Below are positions 58,901 through 61,955 of a DNA stretch of 64,000 bases, piece by piece. Position 1 is the stretch's first letter. The number at the start of each line of letters is the position of its first letter. Origin of the DNA: Mixophyes australis (taxonomy: Eukaryota > Chordata > Amphibia > Anura > Limnodynastidae); the NCBI GenBank assembly GCA_036250195.1, contig JAVHZZ010000004.1, forward strand, positions 164,588,869 to 164,652,868, given 5' to 3'. The position numbers and the translations under genes are program-made. The notes beneath the pieces were generated by a model that saw only the letters and a list, made by a program, of their open reading frames with translations, did not search any database and had not been told where the DNA came from.

Positions 58901-61119
58901 CTCTCCACCAAGAATATACGCCTCAAAGTCCCATGCATGAAATTGGCTCCGCGATTTATTGGCCCATACAGTATCTCTGGAGTCATTAACCCAGTCTGCT
59001 TCAAATTGCGATTACCGGCATCTCTTCGTATTGTTAACTCTTTCCATGTGTCTCTATTAAAACCTCTGAAGATTAATCGATTTACATCTGTAGCTCCTTC
59101 CACCACTCCAGGAGCCCATCAAGAGGAGGCGTTCGAACTCAAACAAATCCTAGACTCAAAAAATTGTAAAGGCGGTCTGAAGTACCTTGTAGACTGGAAG
59201 GGCTTCGGCCCTGAAGAGTGCTCTTGGGTTTGTGCCTCCGACATTCACACTCCCTACCTGCTGGATAAATTCCACAAGAAGTTTCCCTTGAAACCTTGCC
59301 GTAGACGTGCGGTGCATGCGCAGACCCGGCGGCTGCATTAATTCTTCTGCCTCCTGCTCATTGGTCCTTCTCCTTCGCGGCAAGTTTAAAAGGCACATCC
59401 TCTCTGTCTTCAGTGCCTGTTCTTTGAGTCACCTCCTGGTGATAGAAGTGGCTTCCCTGGTGTCTTGCTGCATTTGCCATCTATACTCGACTGCAGAGCT
59501 GACGCTCACTCTCCGGAAATCTACACCACATAGAGGTCTGCAAAGCTGACGCTCACCTTCCTGAATCTACTTCATCTGCCACACAGTGGTCTACAGAGCT
59601 AACACTCATCCTCGGAAATCTACTCTACGGTTGTCTGCAGAGCTGACGCTCACCTTCCTGAATCTACTTCATCTGCCACACAGTGACCTGCAGAGCTAAC
59701 ACTCATCCTCGGAAATCTACTCTACGGTTGTCTGCAGAGCTGACGCTCACTCTCCTGAAATCTACGCCACATAGTGGTCTGCAGAGCTGACGCTCACCTT
59801 CCTGAATCTACTGCATCTGCCACACAGTGGCCTGCAGAGCTGACGCTCATCTCCTGCCTCATCTGCCACATAGTGGCCTGCAGAGCTGACGCCTATCTCC
59901 AGCATCTACGCTGCCATTACTTACAGCATTGACCTCTCTTCCTACGGTACTATTCCCTGTAGCCTTCCCAAGGGCTTCCGTACAGTGCTCTTAGTAGGGA
60001 CCGCGACCTGCGAGGTAGACACGGCTAAGCCCATACCGCTTTGCGGCGGTTCCTGGTGAACACCGTCTCCTCGTTAGACTCCGCGCCCTGCTGGAGTAGT
60101 GCCAAACTGTACGAACCTCTAGGAATCGCTGCATCTACCGAGTCTCCTCGTAAGAACCGTGACAATTTTCCTTAAACAACGGCTATGCCATAACCACAAC
60201 ATGTATTACAAAGGAATCAATGACCTCAAACTCGATATTATCAACCTGAGCACAGGTCGACACATACAACAGTTTGGAGCTTCCCACAAGGATCAAGTTT
60301 TCCAACGTAAATTGAGTCTGTTCATGTTGTGTATGTGGGAAATGCCCCTGAGCAGTCATGAAATGGAGCAATAACACTGGTGTGCACAAACATTACATCT
60401 TAGTGACTATTTTATTCATGATTACATTAATGTGACCATAAGTACAGTGACTCAGTCATTTATGCAGATCTGTGGCCAATCTTGCCACACCACAACATTA
60501 TAATTGTATGTTGTTGGCCAGAGCCAGCAGATTGCACAAGACACATAAAATGCATACACTCGAATAAGGCTATGAACTGACTTAATCTTTTACACCACAT
60601 GCTTAGTTAGGTTAGATCTACCCCGTATTATTTCTCCTATCGTCTTGGTCAACATTTTTATCCAGCCTGATAGTTCTCTCAAAACATAACAATTGTTTAA
60701 GGATAGGACTATAGAAAACAATTCCACGTGTGTATTTCTCCTAGGATTCTATAGTGCTCAAAATAAATCCCACAGATAAAGTTTTTTAGAAAAGGAATCT
60801 AGATGATGTTGGAGCAAATTAAGGAATAAAATGTTATTGTTCCCCTCCCAACTTGCATGTGGCTGTAAAATACTGCCATTGTAGCAGACTTTTGTTATCA
60901 ACACAGGTGAGTTATAGTTAGACATGAATGGCATTTGGTTTGTATGAGGCCGTCAGTAACAGTTTATAATGTAGCTGCAAATACTGCACATAATATTCTT
61001 GCCATTTAGAATAGTGTATCTTACCTGGATCCGAGTTATGGAGTCTTCATTAATGTCATCATCTGCCACTTCTGTGGTAGCAGTCATAGTCACCTCAAAG
61101 CTCTGGTCATTCTCGGATA
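7024..61119 (-). CDS. DMTF1: DMTF1, cyclin D-binding Myb-like transcription factor (14 exons, 5' end missing)
   Basis: Nuclear DNA-binding factor; in mammals it binds D-type cyclins and activates ARF. Exons on the - strand, 5' to 3': 61025-61119, 55068-55182, 47459-47535, 47022-47179, 45409-45441, 45029-45138, 43773-44001, 40551-40702, 28321-28530, 23908-23987, 23624-23782, 16184-16564, 9862-10003, 7024-7121. Every junction has AG/GT and phases agree throughout, giving 678 codons plus TAA with no internal stop. Visible parts are an acidic N-terminal segment ([11 protein letters not shown]), three Myb-type repeats (about residues 148-325, W-rich, with [20 protein letters not shown] and [13 protein letters not shown]) and a Ser/Thr-rich C-terminal half ending KDVEDL. 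The mammalian protein is about 760 residues, so roughly 80 N-terminal residues lie beyond the window. Identification rests on recognised family sequence. The frame appears functional despite heavy transposon loading of the introns. Confidence 0.95.
7122..9163 (-). other. DMTF1 intron, mostly unrecognised
   Basis: AT-rich intronic sequence. The small open frames at 7561-7899, 8157-8339 and 9016-9321 show no family similarity. Nothing else was recognised before the foldback element at 9179. Confidence 0.5.
9164..9535. mobile_element. Foldback (inverted-repeat) element, 342 bp, with 15-bp target duplication
   Basis: TGAAGTTTGTATGTA occurs at 9164-9178 and again at 9521-9535, bracketing an element at 9179-9520. 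Inside, arms 9251-9327 and 9446-9519 are inverted copies (both carry the CCAGCACAGGCTTAGAAAAA region). A 72-bp unpaired tail lies on the left, and the right arm reaches the duplication directly. The loop has two copies of CTCTGTAACGTATT. The architecture equals that of the elements at 40961 and 47806. Confidence 0.8.
9862..10003 (-). CDS. DMTF1: DMTF1 penultimate coding exon
   Basis: 142 nt (47 codons + 1), acceptor GGATGTAG, donor GCAG|GTAGCA. It encodes the C-terminal segment with [18 protein letters not shown] and [10 protein letters not shown], recognisable from the vertebrate protein. Confidence 0.93.
11050..11345 (+). pseudogene. gag remnant of D1
   Basis: The frame includes a segment resembling the C-terminal gag region ([18 protein letters not shown]). 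It is short and broken, and the N-terminal Cys motif seen in D2/D3 gag was not found. Confidence 0.45.
11448..13214 (+). pseudogene. RT/RNase H remnant of D1
   Basis: The RT region carries [33 protein letters not shown] and [15 protein letters not shown] (compare [15 protein letters not shown] in D2/D3). The frame is shifted at the expected YLDD region. The RNase H and connection region resumes near 12440-12520 and 12672-13090, with [17 protein letters not shown] and the [11 protein letters not shown] block. Several frameshifts exclude function. Confidence 0.75.
13340..14150 (+). pseudogene. Tyrosine recombinase remnant of D1
   Basis: It contains [40 protein letters not shown] and, in another frame, the [16 protein letters not shown] C-terminal block. 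These line up with the C-terminal half of the D3 recombinase. Frameshifts fall near 13600 and 13985, so the HxxR/Tyr end is out of frame. Confidence 0.7.
14605..14635. repeat. (TA)n microsatellite
   Basis: An uninterrupted TA run follows (TG)n and precedes TATCTATC. Confidence 0.95.
14645..14735 (+). repeat. SINE tail fragment
   Basis: GGGCAGGGACTGATGTGAAT, GAGTTCTCTGCACAGCACTG and a GATGATGAT end match the 3' part of the SINE family at 27686. Confidence 0.7.
14736..16183 (-). other. DMTF1 intron, no recognised element
   Basis: AT-rich intronic DNA. The open frames at 15332-15629 and 15626-15901 show no family motif. Confidence 0.45.
16184..16564 (-). CDS. DMTF1: DMTF1 large C-terminal-domain exon
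   Basis: 381 nt, exactly 127 codons in phase 0, acceptor CTGTTCACAG, donor GAA|GTAAGT. It begins [13 protein letters not shown], a strongly conserved block, and continues through a poorly conserved Ser/Asp/Gln-rich region ending AENYVKE. The low conservation fits the disordered C-terminal half of DMTF1. Confidence 0.93.
16565..17268 (-). other. DMTF1 intron, no recognised element
   Basis: AT-rich. A 21-bp tandem duplication of GCATCATTATATGACATTG occurs near 17131-17172. Otherwise nothing was recognised. Confidence 0.5.
17510..17615. repeat. Internal complementary region of D2
   Basis: Back-to-back complements of both element termini. In DIRS elements this region is thought to template completion of a circular intermediate. 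It directly abuts the 3' end of the recombinase frame. Confidence 0.85.
17602..18666 (-). pseudogene. D2 tyrosine recombinase, C-terminally deleted
   Basis: 354-residue open frame collinear with the D3 recombinase ([60 protein letters not shown]) up to RTDSLFV. It then breaks into unrelated residues. The C-terminal part with the HxxR and nucleophilic Tyr motifs (about 95 residues in D3) is gone, deleted up to the internal complementary region. The catalytic Arg in ARRVSEL remains. Strand exchange by this product is not expected. Confidence 0.88.
18321..20303 (-). pseudogene. D2 reverse transcriptase / RNase H with one stop
   Basis: The RT part (20303-19047) shows [46 protein letters not shown] and VPYLDDLLI (the YLDD catalytic box). 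RNase H starts in the [11 protein letters not shown] region, is interrupted by a TGA at 19049-19047, then continues in the same phase with [29 protein letters not shown] and the connection domain [11 protein letters not shown] to 18321. The single stop relative to D3 (there QEST, here QESA then stop) is the only visible break. It overlaps the recombinase frame by about 345 nt. Confidence 0.88.
20254..21756 (-). pseudogene. D2 gag-like protein, frameshifted
   Basis: It starts [18 protein letters not shown] at 21756, with a CxxC pair followed by a second CxxC (CSACEG), a zinc-ribbon-like head. A frameshift near 21670-21690 separates the head from the rest. The middle is acidic ([14 protein letters not shown]), followed by a capsid-like helical region ([20 protein letters not shown]) and a tail rich in R/G/S/F ([16 protein letters not shown]), likely nucleic-acid binding. 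It is the D3 gag equivalent. Function is inferred from position and composition. Confidence 0.8.
23331..23366. repeat. (AT)n microsatellite
   Basis: 36 bp of perfect AT dinucleotide. Confidence 0.97.
23624..23782 (-). CDS. DMTF1: DMTF1 coding exon
   Basis: 159 nt = 53 codons, phase 0, acceptor GTCAAAG, donor TCT|GTAAGT. It encodes [20 protein letters not shown] and [11 protein letters not shown], near-identical to the family. It is only 125 bp downstream of the preceding exon. Confidence 0.95.
23908..23987 (-). CDS. DMTF1: DMTF1 coding exon
   Basis: 80 nt, acceptor TTTATTACAG, donor CCA|GTAAGT. It encodes [19 protein letters not shown] and QTFEILP. Confidence 0.95.
24779..25977 (+). mobile_element. 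L2/CR1-clade LINE, copy B, 5'-truncated with target duplication
   Basis: The element spans 24792-25964, starting within the YADD-box region (DIQLYIS) and ending in an (AAT)n tail. AAGTGTCATTCAT at 24779-24791 and AAGTGTCATCCAT at 25965-25977 (12/13 identical) are the likely target-site duplication. The ORF remnant 24792-25631 is open to its natural stop after KAYQPSI, so this is the best preserved C-terminus of the three copies. Confidence 0.88.
25935..25965. repeat. (AAT)n tail of LINE copy B
   Basis: About ten AAT units directly after the LINE 3' UTR. Confidence 0.9.
26899..27083. repeat. Repeat X, related to 28572-28757 with an inverted core
   Basis: The outer parts (ACCACATTCTGATTAAT, CCCCTGTGTCA, CATTTATAGTGAGA, CAAGGACTGT) run in the same direction as in the second copy. 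The central ~75 bp (ACTGCCTGGGCTATACTTGA...TGATTGTGCAAT) is in the opposite orientation there. Confidence 0.75.
27686..28003 (-). mobile_element. tRNA-derived SINE with L2-like tail, full length
   Basis: On the - strand: GGGCAGCACGGTGGCTAAGT (A-box region), GGGGTCATGAGTTCAATTCC (B-box region), the body with GTTTTTGGAG-type sequence, then TGTAAGCCCCAATGGGGCAG...CTGTACAGCGCTGTGGAATT and an (ATA/ATG)n tail. This is the most complete copy in the window. Confidence 0.85.
28321..28530 (-). CDS. DMTF1: DMTF1 coding exon
   Basis: 210 nt, acceptor TATGTTCTCAG, donor CTTT|GTAAGT. It encodes [28 protein letters not shown] and [15 protein letters not shown], directly following the third Myb repeat. Confidence 0.95.
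28572..28757. repeat. Repeat Y, related to 26899-27083 with an inverted core
   Basis: Its outer parts match repeat X directly. Its centre (ATTGCACAATCAATTAATGA...GTATAGCCCAGGCAGTGCAA) matches X as the reverse complement. Short inverted repeats (AACAATTGC / GCAATAGATTG) flank the core. Confidence 0.75.
28940..29100 (+). repeat. Possible terminal fragment of another DIRS-like element
   Basis: TATTGGGGGACACAGGCAG followed by CACCATAGGAT and GAGGCTCTGCCTCTTCCC resembles the layout of the D2/D3 left end (GGGGGACACTGC...ACCATGG...CCGCCTCTTCC). No coding remnant is convincing to its right (29100-29880). Confidence 0.35.
29885..30165 (-). mobile_element. L1-type LINE ORF2 C-terminal fragment (copy 2)
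   Basis: The - strand encodes [20 protein letters not shown], the same text as the L1 piece right of D3 (from about 40010). It is followed by a decayed 3' region. It is the only other copy of that segment here and helps define the D3 insertion point. Confidence 0.65.
30165..31314 (-). repeat. Unclassified interspersed repeat U, copy 1, interrupted by hAT-2
   Basis: Segments 30175-30277 and 30828-31314 are the reverse complement of 44160-44745 (shared: GGGTTCAACACAG, TATTATCTGTAGGTCACAG, TGATGTATGATCAGTTT, GCATTGCAGGGAGTGAGG, TTTGTCTGCAGGTA). No coding capacity or clear ends are seen. It could be an LTR or a noncoding DNA element. Confidence 0.65.
30278..30827. mobile_element. hAT-like nonautonomous element (hAT-2), degraded
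   Basis: The left part GGTTAAGGGTTCAGGCTGCC and the right part AATAATCAGGCCCTG resemble the two ends of the element at 31323. The flanks TCCCCTGC/TACCCTGC agree at 7 of 8 bases, and the uninterrupted repeat U copy near 44630 shows a continuous sequence at this place. Confidence 0.6.
31315..32962. mobile_element. hAT-like nonautonomous element (hAT-1) carrying a C-rich minisatellite
   Basis: The element is 31323-32954. Terminal inverted repeats are CAGGGCCTGAT / ATCAGGCCCTG, and GGTGCAAT is duplicated at 31315-31322 and 32955-32962. An 8-bp duplication and CAGGG-type ends are hAT hallmarks. There is no transposase. The interior is very C-rich, with a minisatellite at 32060-32655. Confidence 0.88.
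32060..32655. repeat. C-rich minisatellite, period about 30-37 bp
   Basis: About 17-18 copies of CTCCCTATAGATATGCAGGG followed by CAGTT and a C run of variable length (5 to 12). Length varies mainly in the C run. The left copies are more diverged (GATTTTCATGGCAG, CATATGCATGACAG). Confidence 0.95.
32963..33770. other. DMTF1 intron, no recognised element
   Basis: No family motif or repeat structure was recognised. The small frame at 33061-33378 is unremarkable. Confidence 0.45.
33780..34076 (+). mobile_element. L1-type LINE ORF2 C-terminal fragment, left half
   Basis: The + strand reads, across frameshifts, the CWRC zinc-knuckle-like segment (DKCWRC...), [16 protein letters not shown] and [12 protein letters not shown], the layout of L1 ORF2 C-termini. 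It stops at 34076, where DIRS D3 begins, and resumes at 40008. Confidence 0.7.
34325..34430. repeat. Internal complementary region of D3
   Basis: AGACGGAATCAGAGAAACGG (complement of the left end) is followed by TTTCATCCAGTCTGGGGGAC (complement of the right end). Confidence 0.85.
34458..35630 (-). CDS. D3 tyrosine recombinase (intact frame)
   Basis: 390 residues from the first Met; the true start may be upstream in the overlap with RT/RH. It would catalyse insertion of the circular DNA copy. Visible are an N-terminal SAM-like core-binding region ([40 protein letters not shown]) and the catalytic domain with Arg in [13 protein letters not shown], the HSTR (HxxR) box, AATWSS and the nucleophile Tyr in FTKFYQFN. 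It ends just before the internal complementary region. It retains all catalytic positions, unlike D2. Confidence 0.9.
   Translation of the reverse strand: MAAPSVVRRHHIYGGRAGVPPSVSKQPASARSIPFPECTSAQFNGMAVEASLWKAIGFSPSVIQTLLRARKPVSSRIYHRIWKAYIRWCENRTCHSSSFQLSRLLAFLQNGLEAGLRLGSLKVQVSALSVFFHKKLAELPDIRTFFQGVLHIQPPYVPPTAPWDLNMVLDMLKGPPFEPLSKADLKWLTWKVLFLLAIASAHRVSELGALSCREPYLVFHEDRAVLRTLPSFVPKVVSAFHLNQEIVVPVFSSSSHADQLSMEKLDVVRALRIYVKRTSQIRRTDSLFVLYDANKRGWPASKQSIARWITSTIRQAYIKASRPVPERITAHSTRSVGASWAARNGASADQLCRAATWSSVHTFTKFYQFNVFASADTNFARNALRARYSE
35647..37506 (-). CDS. D3 reverse transcriptase / RNase H (open, frameshifted at the 3' end)
   Basis: 619-residue open frame. [52 protein letters not shown] and [12 protein letters not shown] (catalytic YLDD). 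RNase [42 protein letters not shown]. Connection: [20 protein letters not shown] and [11 protein letters not shown]. The last residues after MSWEFS are out of phase: a one-base deletion near 35729 moves the expected [14 protein letters not shown] block to another frame (seen down to 35462). It overlaps gag upstream. It polymerises the DNA copy from element RNA in the host cell. Confidence 0.9.
   Translation of the reverse strand: MGPPSRGVSPSEEGNLIPEAPPPEEDPRLLLSARPLRPRKSLRPDDQPVLQGPPVGGRLSLFQKQWTASSQDPWIRKIISDGYRIDLLGPAPQRFFQTPLPQDPLKRQAIQDCVASLLLQQVICRVPDGQKGRGFYSNLFLVKKPDGSFWPILNLKGLNVHLRVDKFRMESLRSVINGLQVDQFMASIDIKDAYLHIPIWIHHQSLLRFSVGSVHYQFRALPFGLSTAPRVFTKIMSVMAVCLHLQGVQVVPYLDDLLIKASSEACLRYHLSLTQAVLEGHGWLINSKKSQLIPCQRMVFLGLIMDTRKQRVFLPVEKISSIQSVTSQVLSSPSPSMHLCIRLLGKMVASFETIPFGRAHSRCFQWDLLSKWSGSHLLLKSQKISLSQKARESLQWWMCLNNLSVGKSFAQWSWIIATTDASLKGWGAVILHLCLQGIWSPQESTLAINVLELKAILLALRGAQSFLQGQPVKIQSDNATAVAYVNRQGGTRSAAAMEIAAQIFVWAEQYVPAISTVFIPGIENWEADYLSQNQMMPGEWSLHPEVFQSLVLRWGLPDIDLMASRHNRKVHRFCARARDPLAAAVDVLTMSWEFSWDTCFPQFPCFLEYSDEFGRAFCQ
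37373..38882 (-). pseudogene. D3 gag-like protein with one stop codon
   Basis: It starts [18 protein letters not shown] at 38882 with two CxxC pairs (CSKC, CAACEAG). The middle is acidic/Ser-rich ([16 protein letters not shown]). After VDIPIARLA comes a TAA at 38012-38010 where D2 reads [10 protein letters not shown]. The region continues below with [32 protein letters not shown] and an RG-rich basic tail ([20 protein letters not shown]). A frame change near 37660 precedes the tail. It is presumably a structural particle protein. Confidence 0.8.
40008..40335 (+). mobile_element. L1-type LINE fragment, right half and 3' end
   Basis: Continues the L1 piece interrupted by D3: [19 protein letters not shown], then a decayed 3' UTR with AATAAAAAAAAA near 40304. 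The corresponding segment at 29885-30165 is uninterrupted. Confidence 0.7.
40551..40702 (-). CDS. DMTF1: DMTF1 exon: third Myb-type repeat
   Basis: 152 nt, acceptor CAACACTAG, donor CCTG|GTAAAG. It encodes [34 protein letters not shown] and HKDVSFP. The regularly spaced Trp residues are the Myb-fold core. Confidence 0.96.
40946..43033. mobile_element. Giant palindromic (foldback) element, 2058 bp, with 15-bp target duplication
   Basis: AGATTACATCTTTTG at 40946-40960 and 43019-43033 brackets the element 40961-43018. Arms 40961-41789 and 42067-42895 are inverted copies, both exactly 829 bp, differing at only about ten positions by eye. The loop is 277 bp (41790-42066) and a 123-bp unpaired tail lies at 42896-43018 ending CTTTTCTTTTCT. 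No protein-coding frame of any length was found. It lies in the DMTF1 intron between the exons of Myb repeats 2 and 3. Possibly a nonautonomous Penelope-like (PLE) copy, see the ribozyme-like motif; this class is an inference. Confidence 0.9.
42010..42075 (-). ncRNA. Hammerhead-ribozyme-like motif in the palindrome loop
   Basis: The - strand reads CCTTGATAAAGC, a 3-nt loop, AGCGAAACGCGCGTCGGCGG and ACGCCGCGTT. Stem II GCU/AGC and a GC-rich stem III (ACGCG/CGCGU around CGUC/GACG) can form on either side of GAAA. The box is UUGAUAA instead of the consensus CUGAUGA, so it is probably degenerate. The GCGAAACGCGCGTCGG segment resembles hammerheads known from Penelope-like elements. Confidence 0.45.
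43034..43772 (-). other. DMTF1 intron, no recognised element
   Basis: AT-rich intronic sequence without recognised repeats. Confidence 0.45.
43773..44001 (-). CDS. DMTF1: DMTF1 exon: second Myb-type repeat and start of the third
   Basis: 229 nt, acceptor ATTTTCAG, donor TTGAG|GTTTGA. It encodes [53 protein letters not shown] and [10 protein letters not shown]. It is the most strongly conserved part of the gene. Confidence 0.97.
44160..44985 (+). repeat. Unclassified interspersed repeat U, copy 2 (uninterrupted)
   Basis: Inverted counterpart of the copy at 30165-31314; it gives the sequence of repeat U without the hAT-2 insertion. It carries no recognised coding region. The right end is near GTGATTGTTAC (44974-44984), but termini are not certain. 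Confidence 0.6.
45029..45138 (-). CDS. DMTF1: DMTF1 exon: first Myb-type repeat, main part
   Basis: 110 nt, acceptor CTTTCTTTCAG, donor ACAG|GTGCAA. It encodes [17 protein letters not shown] and [16 protein letters not shown]. Confidence 0.96.
45409..45441 (-). CDS. DMTF1: DMTF1 33-nt exon
   Basis: A very short exon (acceptor CTCTTGCAG, donor GAGA|GTAAGT, here exon end GA) encoding [12 protein letters not shown] across both junctions, the start of the first Myb repeat. Its phases (2 in, 2 out) fit both neighbours exactly. Confidence 0.93.
45442..47021 (-). other. DMTF1 intron, no recognised element
   Basis: Only a short CA-rich tract (about 46285-46322) stands out. Confidence 0.5.
47022..47179 (-). 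CDS. DMTF1: DMTF1 exon upstream of the Myb repeats
   Basis: 158 nt, acceptor TTGATTTAG, donor GGAAA|GTAAGT (exon ends GGAAA). It encodes [38 protein letters not shown] and [10 protein letters not shown], highly conserved. Confidence 0.97.
47459..47535 (-). CDS. DMTF1: DMTF1 coding exon
   Basis: 77 nt, acceptor TGTGTAAG, donor TTAAAG|GTACGA. It encodes [20 protein letters not shown] and DRYLK, the entry into the DNA-binding domain. Confidence 0.96.
47791..48381. mobile_element. Foldback element, 561 bp, with 15-bp target duplication
   Basis: GTGTTTTAAGTTGTT at 47791-47805 and 48367-48381 brackets 47806-48366. Arms of about 115 bp (47888-48003 and 48251-48366) share AAGTCAATGAGCGCCCAGCA and AACTGGTGGTTACAAGGTAG in opposite orientation. 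The left unpaired tail is about 81 bp and the right arm reaches the duplication. The loop is about 245 bp. There is no coding frame. Confidence 0.88.
48382..49000 (-). other. DMTF1 intron, no recognised element
   Basis: Nothing recognised. Confidence 0.4.
49130..50480 (-). mobile_element. Decayed DIRS-type RT remnant D6, split by a SINE
   Basis: The - strand gives [12 protein letters not shown] (50286-50240), then, after the SINE at 49895-50236, [18 protein letters not shown] (the YLDD box with D to G) and [14 protein letters not shown] (49845-49740). This order and wording match DIRS RT ([30 protein letters not shown]). Further decayed sequence extends to about 49130. No ends or recombinase are recognised. 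Confidence 0.7.
49895..50236 (-). mobile_element. tRNA-derived SINE with L2-like tail
   Basis: Full-length member of the 27686 family, with TAGGCCACTGTGCTGCCA at the head side and ATCATCATCATAATTTATTT at the tail side. It is inserted in the RT of D6. Confidence 0.85.
50488..50790 (-). mobile_element. tRNA-derived SINE with L2-like tail, internal deletion
   Basis: Same family. It lacks the segment between the body and the B-box region (CATACAAACTCATGACCCCA joins directly). The head is CTTAGCCACCGTGC. Confidence 0.8.
51042..52630 (-). mobile_element. L2/CR1-clade LINE, copy C, 5'-truncated
   Basis: The - strand runs from [20 protein letters not shown] (52600s) through [15 protein letters not shown]-region text and an open C-terminal frame (52075-51371, ending KAYQPST) to a 3' UTR and a (TGA/TAA)n tail at 51042-51072. 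Frameshifts lie near 52440 and 52080. Its closest relative here is copy B. A convincing target duplication was not found. Confidence 0.87.
52775..52905 (-). repeat. SINE tail fragment
   Basis: TATTATTACTGTTTATTTAT, ACACAGTGCTGTA and CACATCAGTTCCTGCCCCAA match the tail half of the SINE family. Confidence 0.65.
53173..54000. repeat. Inverted repeat, arms about 73 bp, loop about 680 bp
   Basis: AATCAACCCTGTCACATAAT at 53210-53229 returns inverted at 53940-53964. The arms extend over 53173-53245 and 53927-54000. No flanking direct repeat is clear. The loop contains CTCTGTTTCGTGAAGGCTCAG (53606-53626), reminiscent of the palindrome loop motif. Confidence 0.65.
54062..54150 (-). repeat. SINE body fragment
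   Basis: GTAGCCAATTAATCTACCAG and TATGTTTCTGGACTGTGGGA match the SINE body. Confidence 0.7.
55068..55182 (-). CDS. DMTF1: DMTF1 coding exon
   Basis: 115 nt, acceptor CTTTTTAAG, donor AAAG|GTGTAT. It encodes [36 protein letters not shown]. Confidence 0.96.
55706..57045. repeat. Inverted duplication, arms about 400 bp
   Basis: 55706-56120 is repeated in reverse at about 56650-57045 (shared TATATGTAAAATTGATACAA, AACAAGGTGAAATTGAGCTA, CTCATATGTTTGTAGTTCAC). The right arm lies inside the TIR element at 56364-57200; the left arm lies outside it. Confidence 0.85.
56175..57260 (+). mobile_element. tRNA-derived SINE interrupted by a TIR element
   Basis: The SINE body and tail (56175-56363: CTTGTATGTTCTCCC, AAAACATACTAGTAGGTTAA, TGTAAGCTCCAATGAGGCAG) break at ACTGATATGA and resume at 57197 with ATGAATGAGTTCTCTATACA and the GCTATATATA tail. 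Confidence 0.8.
56360..57203. mobile_element. DNA element with about 140-bp terminal inverted repeats
   Basis: The element is 56364-57199, with GGGTCATTCCA at the left and TGGAATGACCC at the right; pairing continues for about 140 bp (GGTGTCCACCACCCATCTCA / TGAGATGGGTGGTGGACAC). ATGA occurs on both sides (56360-56363, 57200-57203) and only once in intact SINEs, so it is the target duplication. There is no transposase; the superfamily is left open. Confidence 0.85.
57252..59341 (+). pseudogene. Gypsy pol remnant (RT end, RNase H, integrase, chromodomain)
   Basis: RT end: [15 protein letters not shown]. RNase [38 protein letters not shown]. Integrase: HHCC zinc motif ([12 protein letters not shown] ... 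[10 protein letters not shown]) and DDE residues within [16 protein letters not shown] and [11 protein letters not shown]. Chromodomain: [16 protein letters not shown]. Stop codons at 57472-57474 and in the IGI-stop position near 57582, and frameshifts near 57870 and 58830-58895, break the frame. Only fragments of open frame remain (longest 57963-58940). Confidence 0.9.
59497..59900 (+). repeat. Minisatellite in the Gypsy 3' region
   Basis: About nine units of 43-53 bp, each starting near GCAGAGCTGACGCTCA. Two unit types alternate: one with CTTCCTGAATCTACTTCATC, one with CCTCGGAAATCTACTCTACG. Confidence 0.9.
60165..61024 (-). other. DMTF1 intron, no recognised element
   Basis: Nothing recognised. 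Confidence 0.45.
61025..61119 (-). CDS. DMTF1: DMTF1 most 5' exon in the window
   Basis: 95 nt, acceptor TTTCTTTTAG, donor CCAG|GTAAGA. It starts with two bases completing a codon (xTA, Leu in the family) and encodes [20 protein letters not shown] and the TRIQ end. Confidence 0.96.
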
Positions 61120-61955
61120 CTAAAAGAAAGAAAAAATGGATGTGCAGCAACAAATGAACTATGTAAAGAAGCATCAAATGTAATTTCCCACATTAAACAG
61201 GAGCCTTAGTAAAAAAGTTATAATATTTACAAAACAATATCTATGAAGAAGAGAGCAAAATGACATACAAGGCAGCAGGGATGCACAATAGGACCATGAT
61301 CAGTATACTGAATCAGCTTTATCACCAGCGGCCAGATTAATGGTTCATGATGCTTCAAACATTGTGAATCAAGCAACAAGTTTGAAGTTGTAAATAAACC
61401 GGACCTCATTTACTAAGCACACTAGAGGCTCAAGACCAAATGGATTGGCCTTTGCATGGATGCTCCAATTGCACTACCTACTCTCTGGTTTTGGAAGACA
61501 CCTCTGCAAACTAGAAGTGAACCTAGCTTTATGGATAAGTGAACAATATGAAGATCCGTATTGTGCAGTAGTATAAGTGTTTTTTTATTTATTTTTTAAA
61601 CCTAGAATTCTCAGAAGTGCAGCTGAAAAAATCAAATGCATCCCATTAAGTAAGGACAAGACCCAAAATCCTCCAGCTCCGATTCATGTCTTTTGGTAGT
61701 GGTAATCACTCTGTGCTCTTTATACAGCAAGTCATGCCCCTAATTTGATTGATCCACCCCTTAATCTAATATCAGTAATCTCACACCACAATATTAATTC
61801 TCATTTTGCACTGTTCTTCGAATGAGTGCGCCAACTCTGTACTTTGCAAGAATGCACTCGCTTGTTAGCAGATGCAAACTTCTATTCCCCTGCTTTGGTG
61901 GGGAACCTAGGTGCACCTGTTGAAATCAAAGTGCACGGAATTAACTTATAGAGAG
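61120..61955 (-). other. DMTF1 intron, no recognised element
   Basis: Nothing recognised. Confidence 0.4.

Larger units (their letters stand above)
57252..60164 (+). mobile_element. Ty3/Gypsy chromovirus-type LTR retrotransposon, 5'-truncated
   Basis: The order is RT end, RNase H, integrase, chromodomain and a 3' LTR-like region ending near CGTAAGAACCGTGACA (60149-60164). Gag, protease and most of RT are missing: the element begins within RT, directly against the SINE tail. Stops and frameshifts show it is dead. The chromodomain after the integrase places it among chromoviruses. Confidence 0.9.
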
